Source: Papaver somniferum (Eukaryota > Streptophyta > Magnoliopsida > Ranunculales > Papaveraceae). From it: 64,000 bases of DNA. The notes under the pieces are model-generated. The model searched no databases. It was not told where the DNA came from and saw only the letters and a list, made by a program, of their open reading frames with translations. The stretch's first letter is position 1, and every line of letters begins with the position of its first letter. This document shows, piece by piece, positions 50,001-60,839 of this stretch. Position numbers and translations under genes: made by a program. The stretch covers positions 10,602,001 through 10,666,000 of the forward strand of contig NW_020621936.1 of assembly GCF_003573695.1 (NCBI RefSeq), in the 5' to 3' direction.

Positions 50001-51628
50001 AACTGTATATCTAACCACACCTGCGGTATAATAGGAGGAACTAAATAATATACTCTCTAAGAAGGACGCCAGACATGATTCAAGAAAATCTACTATTTCA
50101 CTTTCACCACAAGCCCTTGGAAATCAAATTGATACAACAGGTAAAGGAATACCTTAACATGAAACAAATGCATATACTTGGAAGCAAGAAATTTTGAAGT
50201 TAATTAAAACCAAGTAGATGCAAATTGAATAGAAGAATACCAAACTTCAGGTGCCTGATATACTGATGCTGAAGTACCAAAGCACGACGCAAGCATGTCG
50301 GTATTGACTACACCTGGACTAACCGCCACAATTGCCATTCCCTCTGGTACCTCCTTTGCAACAGATCTGGTCATTCCCTCAATTGCCCATTTCGAAGCAC
50401 AGTAGGGTGCGACCTATTTAAGAATTTCTTAGGCTTAAGCAAATAAAACAACTTCACACAATAAACACAAGGATAGTTACAGTAGCAAGTATAATACCTG
50501 TGCAGCTCCAGACCTTCCCCAACCAGATGACATGTTAACAATAATCCCTTTCTTGATCTCAACCATATGTGGCATGAAGTGTCGCAAAATATTAGCTATC
50601 CCTTTTATATTGGTGTCTATCACAGCATCAAACTCTTCAGCTGGCACTTCCCAGATCCTGTTGTTTTTATTAATTGTGCCTGCATTGTTTACTAAAACAA
50701 CGAGCACTAAGTTAGAAGTAATGGCCAATTTATTGAATGCAAACTTTGTCAAAAAGAACTAAAAATCCTTTGAAGTATGAGCTATCAAACTTTGTCACAA
50801 GTGTTATTTTGTTGTCACAAGGCCTCCATGAGATCAAATACTTGATATTTATTCCTAAAGTGTAATGGCATGGACACGTTATCATTCCTAAACTGTAACA
50901 AAATATCAGAATGCTCAAGCTTTTGCCAAATTCATAGTGCTCATTACCCACTTGCCACTGGGCCGCTCACAGCTGTTCATAGAGCATCTACATGGTATAG
51001 TGCACCAAATCTGCAAATATAAATCTTAAACGCACAAAACACAGACTCCAAAGTTCAATAATATCCATAATCCATAATTCATAAGCCAACCACATTCCAT
51101 AAAAACTCTAAACCCTAAACCATCTTTAGATTATAGATATCTATTACTCCGAAACCCTAAACAAACAAAACGCTAACTCCAAAATTTAATAATTTCCAAA
51201 AAAAAAAAAAAAAATAATAATAATTTCCATAACCAGACATAAATCAACAAAAAAAAGAATAACTTAGGGCAAATAAATGGAAGTTTACCTATAATATCAG
51301 GTAAACATTTGGATTCCATCACCAGTCTAGCTAATTCAGCAATACTACCATCTGATCTAACATCAGCTTTCATCAAAAGATGTTTAATTTCTCGAATTGG
51401 AGATGAAGTTTGTGTTGCAGAAGAAGTAAGTTCTGTTTGAAGTAAATCAAGTTTATCCTGAGAACGTGAACAACCAATAATAGTATGACCTCTTTTTGCC
51501 ATTTCCAAAGCCAAGGCTTTACCAAGACCCTTACTTACACCTGTTATTAGTATAGTTTTTGATGAAGATGCTGCTGCTGCTGCTTTGTTCATCGCTGATA
51601 CTACTGTTTTTGGTACTGGCGGTAACAT
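47062..51628 (-). CDS. Short-chain dehydrogenase/reductase, pterin aldehyde reductase type
   Basis: NADPH-dependent SDR. The closest family I know is plant pterin aldehyde reductase (Arabidopsis At1g10310 type), which reduces dihydropterin-6-aldehyde in folate salvage. Exons on the minus strand: 51289-51628, 50498-50691, 50241-50413 and 47062-47131. All introns are GT-AG and the phases join exactly, giving 258 residues, the usual length. Motifs: ITGVSKGLGKALA (nucleotide binding, about residues 27-39), VNNAG, NMSSGWG (catalytic Ser) and YCASK (catalytic Tyr/Lys), then VAVSPGVVNTDML. The last exon gives APKAAAMILNLTPADNGASL, the expected tail. Intron 3 is about 3.1 kb because it took up repeats (see 47869-49384). 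No targeting peptide is obvious, so the protein is probably cytosolic. It looks functional if the long intron is spliced. Confidence 0.9.
47869..48053. repeat. 118-bp tandem duplication in reductase intron 3
   Basis: ACAACAACAAGGCAAARATC...CTTTATATCCTAGG occurs at about 47869-47935 and 47987-48053. Between them lies ATCCTCCTACCAACAAGCGC...TTAAACGAATAC, which also occurs in direct orientation at 49429-49471 beyond the inverted repeat. Confidence 0.8.
48059..48350 (+). repeat. Left arm of a large inverted repeat, LTR-like
   Basis: 292 bp, starts TGTCAGTAT and ends AAGTCCATGACA, so the arm itself has TGTCA/TGACA ends as an LTR would. Inside are a TATA-like CTTTATAAGCTG (near 48190) and CAATAAAAAAG (near 48226). 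It is nearly identical to the reverse complement of 49079-49384. TGGTATCATCC follows at 48353, reminiscent of the initiator-Met tRNA site but only over its first eight bases. Confidence 0.85.
48351..48840 (+). pseudogene. Unknown ORF between the inverted arms, one in-frame stop
   Basis: One frame runs from 48352 to 48840, broken only by TAA at 48631-48633 (about 163 codons in all). The first part contains EEKWVEMNGKIVPIMKLERL and YREESLRKWSKLMHKAMLK. The second part is acidic (YFFEEEEEAVDQDESVNCD). A further frame, 48870-49130, is Ser/Asp-rich (FSGEYSFSCSDGDDSDLF) and runs into the right arm. I do not recognise the protein. It could be a captured host gene fragment or an element protein. Confidence 0.4.
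49079..49384 (-). repeat. Right arm of the large inverted repeat, LTR-like
   Basis: 306 bp, the reverse complement of 48059-48350 apart from few substitutions and a 12-bp insertion near 49116-49127. The complement starts TGTCAGTATTTAGCG and ends AAGTCCATGACA. With the left arm and the 728-bp spacer, it would form a hairpin of about 290 bp in RNA. Confidence 0.88.
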
Positions 51629-52197
51629 TTTTCGAGAGAGAGAGAAACGAAAACGGAGTGAAGAGAGTGAGAAACAGGAATTTTGTAACTGGCTTTTGAT
51701 TTTTATATCGATACCGTTTCATAACCCGTCGATGCACGTGGAGTTGTTCACAAAAATCTTGAGAAGAGCCTCAGGCCTCCGGTCACATTGTAATTATTTT
51801 TTTTAAAAATTATTTTGACACGATAATCTAGGTCAAGGAACTCGAACCAAAACAAAAACGAAAATGATTAATCTACGGAAACGAGCAACGTTGTTAGAGG
51901 ACGGTGGGGCCCATCCCTGTCTATTCCAATGCATAAAACGTTAATCTGTGTCCATTGCATTTCCCTTGGTGTACATCACGGTACTCGGTGGGTATATCAT
52001 CGTTGAAACAAAAAAGAAAAAAAAAACGAAACTAACTACGAGGAAAGTTTACAACTGTCTGCGTACAAAAATAACTTGATTCTTATCAGCAGCTGCAGTT
52101 CACATTCTTTTTAAAACAAAGAGAAATTTTTTCAATTTTGCCATCTTTCCAAACACTCAAAGCCTGCCAACCTGCTAAAAAATATGCTACTTTATTA
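51629..52197. other. Promoter side of the reductase gene
   Basis: 5' UTR and promoter (minus strand) of the reductase gene, then AT-rich sequence up to the Harbinger element. No gene was recognised. Confidence 0.45.
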
Positions 52198-52310
52198 GAT
52201 TGGGTCTTATGGGCATGCCCAACGGCTTCCCAACCCAAAAAACCGTTGCCTAAAGGGATGATTCCCGCGAGGGTTCCCTAATGTGCTGGAATCCCAGCGA
52301 GAAGACTCCA

Positions 52311-52470
52311 GGAACGGCTAATGGTTAGCCGTTCTCAAAAAGCAAAAAACGGTTATTCATTAACCGTTCTTGTGAAAAATAACGGTGAACCATTGACCTT
52401 TCTTATGGAACGGCTAACCATTAGCCGTTTTATATTTCTTAGAACGGTTAACGGTTAGCCGTCCCTTGAC
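52311..52470. repeat. Left cluster of AACGG palindromes
   Basis: Perfect inverted pairs AACGGCTAA-N3-TTAGCCGTT at 52313-52333 and 52409-52429, plus AACGGTTA-N5-TAACCGTT near 52349 and AACGGTTAACGGTTAGCCGT near 52443. These are subterminal to the Harbinger end. Confidence 0.9.
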
Positions 52471-52660
52471 CTTTTTTCGTTTACACTCTGTGTACACTCA
52501 TTTGCAGTTTATGGTTCTTAAGTCCCTTTAAAGAGATTACACATCCGTGAACAGTCACTGCAACGAAGGGACGACACATCCTTTATTTTTTCCTACAAAT
52601 AGAGTCCTGGGTATTGATATTGATTGCGCAACCAAACCGTGAACATTTTATTCATCCAGC

Positions 52661-53158
52661 ATGAATGTAAACTTCACCGTTGAAGAAGATACTGCAATCA
52701 TAGATACATGGATTGCGGTAATGAAAGCTACGGTTACTGTTGATGCTGTAGCACCACCGTATAACTTCTGGGAGCGGGTTATTCTCATTTTCTACAAAAC
52801 TTTTTGAATCCAAACCATAGATCAAAGCAAGTTTTAAGATACAGGGTTGGTAGTATAAAAAGAGATGTGAAAACTTATGTTATCATCTAAGCTACGCTAT
52901 TAAGAGACTTGCCACCGGCATTCATTACAACGGAAATGACGGTCGTAAGTAAATATAATTTTAAAAGATGTTTTAATTTTATAAATAATAAAATTACGTA
53001 TACCAATTTGAGTATATTTTTACTCCGTGTAGGAAACAATGGCGAAAGCAAATTTTCGTGAAACACATGGACGCGATTTTAGGTTTTACGAATGCTACCT
53101 CCTTATGAAGGATGAAATGGTGGACTACAATCCAAGAAGGTTGTTTAGGCGCGGATAG
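52661..53158 (+). pseudogene. SANT/Myb-like module 1
   Basis: Exon 1 opens MNVNFTVEEDTAIIDTWIAV and contains NFWERV, the start of the Harbinger Myb-like (SANT/MADF-type) domain. A frame break near 52795 and an in-frame stop near 52889 follow. The rest of the domain reads as RDLPPAFITTEM before GTAAGT at 52947. Exon 2 (from 53034) has RETHGRDFRFYECYLLMKDE, the second conserved block. It is convergent with module 2, and the two plus their 3' flanks form an inverted duplication. Confidence 0.7.
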
Positions 53159-53194
53159 AATCGTAAATACTTGTGATTTTCAGGTTTTGTTGGT

Positions 53195-53885
53195 AAAACC
53201 ACTTGTAAACCATCCCGAGACACCACTCGGCCGGCAGGGACACCTGGAGGTTTAAAGACTTGTTGCACGTGCTAAGTGCATCTGAGGTGCCTATGACAGT
53301 GACCTAATAAGAGTTGTATTGGCTCAATGTACTATCTTGTATTTTGGTTTGAGATTAATGAAGTAAGTTAAATTATTTTTGAGTCCACTAAACATAACAC
53401 TCCACGTTTCACGTTGTGTCCACAAAATGTGTTTGCTACTAACGAAGAAGATTTAATATGTTACAGAATGAGCTACGCTTACAATTTTATTATCGATTGC
53501 TAATCTACCACTAGTCTCGCTCTCTAAAATTAATAAAAAAACATGTACGTTAGGGTTAAGCTCGGTCACATTGATCCCATTAATTCTAAACTACACGTTC
53601 AACAATAATGAGGAGTTTTTAAATCGTATTTATAGTGTACATATGGAGTTGCTAAGTCGTATTTAGTTTGTAGAATATATAACTATAAGTAACAAAGATG
53701 TGTAAACAATCTTATTTTATTTGGGTACTTAAACTATGTAGTACATTAAATGAAAATTATTGGAAATTGAACCTAACTCACTGTCGCAGGCATTGCGACT
53801 GCACTTAGTCGGTGCAGCAACCCTTTAAACCTTTAGGCGTCCCTAACGGCCGAGTTTAGTCTCGGGAGGGTTTGCTATAGATGTA
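53195..53885. repeat. Inverted repeat joining modules 1 and 2
   Basis: Arms of about 95 bp at 53205-53300 and 53795-53883, for example CACTCGGCCGGCAGGGACACC against the complement AACTCGGCCGTTAGGGACGCC. They continue the homology of the two convergent modules beyond their stop codons. The 490 bp between holds nothing recognisable. Confidence 0.75.
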
Positions 53886-53917
53886 CCCACAAAATCTATA
53901 GTGTTGGAGCAGCCGAA

Positions 53918-54428
53918 CTAATCTTCCTCATCATCTTGACCCTCTTCACGGCATAATATATCGGGATCGTATTCTTCAGGCAACCTCTGCTTCATGATTA
54001 AATAACATTCATATAATTGGAATGCTTTACCGGTTGCAGCTTCGTATTTATGTTTCGAATGAAGTCCCTATATTATACAACCAAATATTAAAATTGTGTT
54101 ATTAAAACTATGTTATGAAAATTTAAGATGTTAGTCCAAAATTAGTACACTTACACATTCGTTCATTGTCCATTCAGAAGGCATGTTTCTTAAAAGTGGA
54201 ACCAAAAAACTTAGGTACAGCTTAACCTTTCTCTTAATATTTGGAACCCGGTTTTGTAAAACTGTAGATGTTCTCTGGTGTGGGTTTCCGTTCCTAACTG
54301 TAAATGTAGAACCACAACCATAAATTGAACCCTGAAACAATATTTCTTGTTTCTCCTTCAGCGACAAAGACATTAATCCAAGACTGGATGATAGATGCAT
54401 CTTCAAGAGGGATGAATCTGGCGACCAT
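53918..54428 (-). pseudogene. SANT/Myb-like module 2
   Basis: Exon 1 starts MVARFIPLEDASIIQSWINV. A frameshift near 54310 is needed to reach SFLVPLLRNMPSEWTMNECV, the domain's end, followed by GTAAGT. Exon 2 contains ATGKAFQLYECYLIMKQRL and ends with an acidic tail EEGQDDEED. The layout is the same as module 1, so both derive from one ancestor. Confidence 0.7.
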
Positions 54429-55002
54429 GACTACTAAAATAATAAAAGGAGGTGCTGAGAATTGAAGAGAAGATATATCTAGTTTTTTTAAGATGTTGAT
54501 AATTTGGTTGTGTTGTTATGGTATAGAGAAACATTATTTATAGTACATTGCCTGTCTTTTTGGTATCTCAATTTTCAAATCTTACTACTGTTATTGGGGT
54601 CTAGTGTGGTCACTTTGTTTACTGATGCATGAATGTCGGGTCGAGTTTTCTTATCACCAGTTGTCGGTTTAGTCATATCACTCATAAATTTATAAAACTA
54701 TTTGCGAATCTGTAAGTGAGTTTTCTTATCACCAGTTGTCGATTTCGTTGATTCACTCATTAATTTATTAAAGATTCAGAAATTGAGTTGACGGATCAAT
54801 GTCTTTTTCACCTATTTGGTCGACTACTTTTCCAAATAAAGACATGTACTTGTCTTAAGACTCATTAGATCACAAATAGTATGGTAACATTTTTTACTTT
54901 TCTATAAAATTCCCTAAATTGGATCACAAATACCATACCCTCATTCCATATGCAAGTTTTGAAAGTAAAAATTCTATTAAGTTATGTAAGAAAATATTCG
55001 TG
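54429..55002. promoter_or_regulatory. Divergent spacer between modules 2 and 3
   Basis: Shared upstream region of two divergent modules. It has a direct repeat AGTTTTCTTATCACCAGTTG (near 54646 and 54720), each followed by TCGGTTT or TCGATTT and then CACTCAT. The regulatory role is inferred. Confidence 0.35.
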
Positions 55003-55451
55003 ATGAGGTTTAGTAATGAAGAAGATGTCGGTGTTGTGGAAGCATGGATTTTAGAATCTAATCGAGGCACAACCCCTGGAGAAGTCAATGAATCAACTGA
55101 AATTTGGAACCGCGTTTTCCAAAATTTTGAAGATATTACCGGAAACGACAATAGAAGAACAAATTTGAAATCCAAACCTTTGTTACTATTCTGTTTGATA
55201 TCAACTTGAAGCATGCATCATTGTCATACGAAGTTCGAGTAAGGATATAATAAAAACTAGTTAACAAGTTGATTAACTATGTACTCTAATGTCAAATGTT
55301 TTATGTTAAGTTATCATGTTAATGTTTTCTTTTTATTTTTCAGAAAATGAAAGCTCGGATCGAGTACCGTGAAGACAAGAATAAACCTTTTAAATTTGAT
55401 GCATTGTATGAGCAATTGAAAGATGTTGTTCCTTGTTATAATCTTGAATGA
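55003..55451 (+). pseudogene. SANT/Myb-like module 3
   Basis: Exon 1 reads MRFSNEEDVGVVEAWILES, then EIWNRVFQNFED. Exon 2 (from 55344) reads KARIEYREDKNKPFKFDALY and ends at TGA 55449-55451. The second half of the domain is missing or scrambled. Same two-exon plan as the other modules. Confidence 0.65.
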
Positions 55452-55709
55452 ATATATCAGTGCGAACATTCCTTTTTAATAAGCTGAGTAGTCTTAAATT
55501 CAAAAATCAAATGGATACAATAAGATTTAAGTTAACAAACACTCTAATTAAATAAAAGCATCTCGAAATTAAAATCATAACTAATTAACAACACCACTAA
55601 TTAACTAATAATCTGGAAAACTAATTAACCATTAAACAAGAAAACTAATAACCAAGAAAACCAACTAACCATATTAAGCAAGTCAATTAAATAACTAATT
55701 ATGAGGATC

Positions 55710-56658
55710 TTATCCCAACCAGGTACATATTTCCTCCTGCATCTTTGTTACTGCATATTTCTTCCATTCAGGCAGCTTTTCTACATCCGTTAATAATATT
55801 TCCATATCTTTATGCCTAATGGACATTTCTTCATTGTGGTCTTTTTTCTCTCTCGCCAAGGTATCCCTTGTCCCATTTTCAACTACCTGACGCATTAACT
55901 CATTTTCAGCTAGTTTTTCTTCATGTTTGGCTGCATCATTCTTCTCAAAATACTGAATCATGTTGTTCCAGCCTCGTTCTGCAACTTTAGCCATGGAATT
56001 TTCCATCTTAGCATTGTCTTTGCTAAGTCTCCTGGCTTTATCTTTTGCAAAAAAACGTGTGTGTGTTTGGGTTTCCGTGGTTGTATCTGTGCCATCACCA
56101 TCTTCACTTTCTGAAACAACCATAGGAATCGGGGTGGACTGACTAGGTTCACCATGATGGGACCTTAAATTCTACGGGTCGCAACCTTCAACATGCTGCC
56201 TCAAAACAGCAAAAGCCGCATCATGTTTCCAAGGTTTTCCACCCCTTCCTTCAACAAACTTCATTCTTGATTCTATGTACTGCATCCATATACTGAGAAA
56301 GTGTCAATGAAGTAAATCACTGTATTTATATTATCATATGAAATGAAATTAAAATTAATAACCTTGTTTGTATGAGGAAACTTACTATTTGTTCATCAGT
56401 CCATCCACTAGGCGGGTTCTTGAGAAAAACCGCCACTATTGCAGCAAATCTTCTGCAATATGATTTGATGGCACTCATTCTGTTTTGAAGCGCTTTCCGA
56501 GTCCGGTTTGTACGAGTGCCAAAAGTACGGTGGTATTCCGGTTCGATTTTATCCCAGAAAATTTCTGAATATTGATACCTACCGACTACTGAATCCTTTG
56601 CAAACATAACATAAGCCTTTACAATTGCCAAATCTTCTGCTCGTGTAAAATTAACCAT
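55710..56658 (-). pseudogene. SANT/Myb-like module 4, best preserved
   Basis: Exon 1 (56658 to about 56387) encodes MVNFTRAEDLAIVKAYVMFA, EIFWDKIEPEYHR, ALQNRMSAIKSYCRRF and FLKNPPSGWTDEQI before GTAAGT. Exon 2, with an acceptor near 56275, gives FVEGRGGKPWKHDAAFAVLR and a TAG after GCDP (near 56176), then a long charged C-terminus ending ...VEKLPEWKKYAVTKMQEEIC at 55710. The C-terminal half resembles the NAM-associated/coiled-coil part of plant 'glutathione S-transferase T3-like' transposon proteins. In PIF/Harbinger elements the Myb-like protein binds subterminal DNA and brings the transposase to the nucleus. One stop breaks an otherwise complete protein. Confidence 0.75.
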
Positions 56659-56824
56659 TATGTTTTCGAACAAGTACAATAAATAAAACCAAAATATAAA
56701 ATAATTGCAAAGAGATATAAGATTTTGAAGTGATTTTGAGGTGAGTGTAATAATATGATGGCTAGATTTGGATTGGTGTGATTTTTTTCTTACCAAAAAT
56801 CACATATATATAAGGCGTTTTGAA

Positions 56825-57050
56825 AAAATAACCGTTGGATAAAAACGGTTTATGATTAGCCGTTTTTGATTTTGTCCGCATGATCATTCAAGCCGTTGAA
56901 GATCTATCGGACTAGAATTTTAACGGCTAACAATCGACCGTTTAAACGGTTTATAGTTAGCCGTTTTACTTTGGATGTCATTAGATCATCAACGGTCTTT
57001 TAAATCTAATGGTATCTTTAAATAACGGCTAACAATTAACCGTTTTTCTC
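56825..57050. repeat. Central cluster of AACGG palindromes
   Basis: AACGGTTTATGATTAGCCGT near 56847, AACGGCTAACAATCGACCGT near 56930, AACGGTTTATAGTTAGCCGT near 56954 and AACGGCTAACAATTAACCGT near 57024. The cluster fills the space between divergent modules 4 and 5, where their promoters should be. Confidence 0.85.
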
Positions 57051-57213
57051 AATAGTTCAAATTTGAAACCATTATATATATCAGAAGCTGAGGTTTACTT
57101 CACTACCATCAAATATAAACAAAAAAAAAATTCACTACTCAAGTTTGAAAGTTCGATTTATCAATTTTTTTGGTTTACATTTTATTAGTTTCTGTATGTT
57201 TGTAGAAAAAATA

Positions 57214-57563
57214 ATGGTTAATTTTAGTGAACAAGAAGATATTAAACTTGTGAGAAGCTTTTGCACTATAGTAGATCGACTGGATTTTTTGGATATGCCA
57301 GCTGAAATTTTTTGGAATGATATTTCGGTCGAGTTTCATTCAGGAGGGGGTGTGACCCAAAGATTCGCGAATGCTCTTGATGTCGCCTAACTTTCCTTAA
57401 GATGAATTGCAGGGTTTTTAGGAACTGTCTACGCGAAGCAGGTAATGACGTAATTTTAGCCAGAATTAAGTTTACTGAGGAAGGAAGGGGAACATTTCGT
57501 CACTCAAGCGTTAACGATATATTTGGAGTGCATTTGAATATCAATCCAGAACATATCTTATAA
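57214..57563 (+). pseudogene. SANT/Myb-like module 5
   Basis: Opens MVNFSEQEDIKLVRSFCTIV, then EIFWNDISVEFH. It then breaks (stop near 57388). A later segment ARIKFTEEGRGTFRHSSVND to 57563 matches the second conserved block of the family. Divergent from module 4. Confidence 0.65.
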
Positions 57564-57819
57564 TCTACCGAGTTATTTAGAAAATATAAGATGCTTATTT
57601 TATAGGTAATCTTATTGTTGTGTGTTTCTATGTTGTGTTATTTAATAAATGTAATGTATTTTCTTATTTCTTGCGAATGTAATGTTTTTTTGAGTACCTC
57701 CAAATGTAATGTTTTGAATATTTTCCTGCAAATGTAATGTTTTTCTTAACTTAAATTTAAATTTAATTTGTAGTAACCATGTCTCACCGCTCACATAAAT
57801 AAAAAAACATATAATAAAA

Positions 57820-59218
57820 TCATTCTGAATCGGAGCCCAAAAAAACTTTTCTTGGGTCGTAGTGGTCTTGATCAACATCAACCTCGTCTGTGTCTTCTCC
57901 CGAATCCAGCTCGTTGTCTATCGCATCTCCAGGCATTTCACCATCCCGTAGACCTTGACCATGTCGTTCCCATATATGAGCTGCAAAATCCGTACGAAGT
58001 CTCCCCTGAAGAACTGGGGTTTGTAATGACTCGCTTGTCTGCCTCAAGTATCCGACTATAGGTGCATGAGGTGGGTCGGGCACATATTTCCACTCCGGGT
58101 CACGATGTTCATCCTCTACAATGATATTATGCAATATCAAGCAGGTTCTCATGATCGATTACATATATTGCTTTTCCCAGTAGTTACATATATGGTAAAT
58201 GATCCTAAATTTACTTTGCAGTGTCCCAAATGCCCGTTCCACATCTTTCCTCTTTTCCATTTGATATTTGTTAAATAACTCGAGAATTGGAATACCACTG
58301 GGTGCACCGTAAGCTTGGACTAACACAAAGTAACTCTTATAAATTCCATCCACTAAATAATACCCTGCGTGTACTGGTTCCCATTGATAGTATAATGACA
58401 AGGTGGTGCAATACCATTGAGATTTTCATCAAACAAATTAGAGGACTTCAAAACATTAAGATCACTGCTTGATCCACCCACTCCAAAATACCCATCCCAA
58501 AACCACCTATTGTATGAAGCAACCACCTCAAGAATACAAGTGGGATAACTTTTATGGCCTGTGTGTGTTCCCGCCTCGTCCATCGGACACACCCTCTAAC
58601 CCCAATGCATACAGTCCAGGCTACTAAGCATTCCCGGAAAGCCTCTAGCTGCGTTTTCCTTCATCAGCTACTTGATATCACTCACAGTTGGACATCTCAT
58701 GTATTCCACATTAAACCCAAATATAATTGCATCACATAACTTCTTAATATAATAGTAAATAGTAGAAGCAGCCATACAGGTATAATCATCAATGATATCG
58801 GGTGGGATACCTTTACAAAGACACTTCATAACGGCATACATTTTCATGTGTGGGCTATGACCTGAAATTCTTGCAGAATCTTTTCTTTGTCGAAAGTCGG
58901 GGTCAACCTCACATATTTTGTGAATAATCTTTAAGAAAAGGGGTCGATACATACCTAAACGGCCATGGCACTTTGTCGGTCCCCAAGTGCAACCATCATT
59001 GAAATAATCCTGCATCAACCTTGCATCCGCTTCGGCACGATTTTTCTATTGATTAATTCTCTCTTCGTCACTTGGGTTGGAACGGTTTGATGCAAATTAT
59101 GAGTATGTTGCAGCATACATTGATATAGCATGAGAATATTTTGATTTGTATCTTCGTCATCTGAATCATCGGCCAGACGAATCCCCAATTTGATTGACAT
59201 ATATCTCCTTAAAGACAT
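57820..59218 (-). pseudogene. PIF/Harbinger DDE transposase, broken
   Basis: Pieces in order on the minus strand: an N-terminal segment from 59218 (LRRYMSIKLGIRLADDSDDE); DYFNDGCTWGP and FRMR-like region to 58668; SLDCMHWG, holding the first catalytic Asp; ILEVVASYNRWFWDGYFGV and SSSDLNVL with the second Asp; YYLVDGIYKSYFVLVQAYG; KDVERAFGTLQSKFRII with the catalytic Glu; LILHNIIVEDEH; and a C-terminal acidic tail to 57820. This is the plant transposon protein / HARBI1-like family. Frameshifts near 59045, 58375 and 58155 and stops near 58675 and 58595 show it is dead, but the DDE residues remain. Confidence 0.88.
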
Positions 59219-59830
59219 TCTTCAATCAACAACAATACCGGAGTGAAAATAAAATGGTGTCAAAATTGACATCTAACAAACTTAACACAACAATTCAAGT
59301 AAAATTGACATTTGCAAATGAATTCCAACTAAAGTGCAGCGTTTTATGACCATAATAATATCTATAACGTGTAAATTACATATACAATTAGACATACAAT
59401 CTAAATTATCTCATTTTTAATCACACCAAATCATATAACTTGTAAATAACCTATAGAATTAGACATACTAAGTAAAGTTCCTAAAATTAACAATCTTAAA
59501 CAAATTCAATTCCTCACGACTATAAAACTAATTGAATTTATGTTATTCATCAAATAATTAATGAAAATCTTTTCAATTGGAAAAAATAAAATAAATAGGG
59601 TTTTAAGTTTATTGGATTACCTTTTATTATTGAGATGATTAACCTCCTCAAAAATAACCCTCACTTTCAATAAGAGCTTCCTCAACAAACCCAAATCCTG
59701 AAATTGTGTAGGTGATGTTTATTTGGTTATTTAGTTTTGGTTGAGAAGAGAAGGAAGAAAGGAGAGGGGAAGAACAAGAACAGGACGAAGGAGGAATGAA
59801 CTGTGTTCGTTTTTCTTGGAACTTTTGCCT
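59219..59830. other. 5' region of the Harbinger transposase
   Basis: AT-rich leader and promoter side of the transposase (minus strand). No coding signal was seen. Confidence 0.4.
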
Positions 59831-59837
59831 AAAAAGG

Positions 59838-60003
59838 GAACGGTTAATGGTTAGCTAGTTTAATCGATTTTGACTGGTCAAGATAAGGAGAACGGTTAAC
59901 CATTAACCGTTTCTTTCAAAAAGGACGATTAGTGACCGTTATATGGAGAATGACTGATCAATGCCCGTTTTTTAGAGTTAGAACGGCTAATGGTCAGCCG
60001 TCC
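59838..60003. repeat. Right cluster of AACGG palindromes
   Basis: Includes the perfect pair AACGGTTAA-N3-TTAACCGTT at 59892-59912, with AACGGTTAATGGTTAGC near 59839 and AACGGCTAATGGTCAGCCGT near 59982. These are subterminal to the right Harbinger end, matching the left cluster. Confidence 0.88.
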
Positions 60004-60104
60004 CAGGTTGTCTCTGGGTAAAACCGTAAGACCCAGGGCCTTTCCAGGCTGATGTTTAAAGGGGTTTGGGAAGTGTCTGGGAAGCACAACTAGACCCAGT
60101 CTTA

Positions 60105-60839
60105 GTCTCTACGTAACAGTGACAAACTCTACAATTTTGAAATTTCAGACGAAGCTTCTTGATCCTTTTCCAAATTTGAAGAACATTTCAAGGAGGGTCT
60201 ACATCTAAATTGGAAAGACTTCTATAAACAACCATCAAATCAGTTGTACCCTGACACAACTCTTTCTAACAACCAACTGAAGACCCATTTCAGCGCCTTG
60301 CAACTCATGTGTTAAAACATAAACAAGGGGGAAACTGCCATGAGCAACATCAACCAGTTCACTAATATGATGATGCCTTATAATAGCACAAAAACCACCA
60401 AACTTCTTTAAAGAACCATCGTATTAATCATAATCTCATCTGCTGCAGAAACAAGTCAAATACAATAAATCACCTCAGTAGGGAGAAATCAACAATTTAC
60501 TTTCCACCTACTCATAAACCATCTCTGTAGTGATCTTCACCACAAAGGATAGAAACTTCGAGAGATCTAAGATGAAGTTGAAGGAAAAGAAGAAAAAATT
60601 TAGACAGAGAGAGAAGAGATAAGATTTCAGAGGAAAGAAGACAATAATTCAATAATTTGCAGAAGAGCATCCAAGGCAAAACATGGATACTAATACATAC
60701 TATCAAGCACGTAATCCGTGTGACATGAGTTCTAGGCACCCGCTGACAAGCTAAGGGCACCCTAGTTCAGACATAAGAATTTAAAAGGCGCAGTCTTAAG
60801 GGTGGTCTATGACAAATACTCCTCACTTCAATTGATTTT
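60105..60839 (-). repeat. Probable 3' flank or LTR of the gypsy element
   Basis: Directly downstream (minus strand) of the gypsy polyprotein stop, after GAAGTGAGGAGTATT, the sequence TGTCATAGACCACCC could be an LTR start. The rest contains a pyrimidine-rich stretch typical of LTR leaders (complement 60555-60650). The far end could not be fixed and no partner LTR is in the window. Confidence 0.35.

Larger units (their letters stand above)
52198..60101 (-). mobile_element. PIF/Harbinger element with five SANT/Myb-like modules
   Basis: 7904 bp. The left end reads GATTGGGTCTTATGGGCATG and the complement of the right end reads GACTGGGTCTAGTTGTGCTT, so the terminal inverted repeat is short and imperfect. 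TTA flanks both sides (52195-52197 and 60102-60104). It encodes, on the minus strand, a broken DDE transposase (57820-59218). It also carries five SANT/Myb-like two-exon modules in alternating orientation: + 52661, - 54428, + 55003, - 56658, + 57214 (start positions). A classic autonomous Harbinger has one transposase and one Myb-like gene. Clusters of AACGG palindromes lie near both ends and between modules 4 and 5. Several elements may have merged. Confidence 0.88.
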
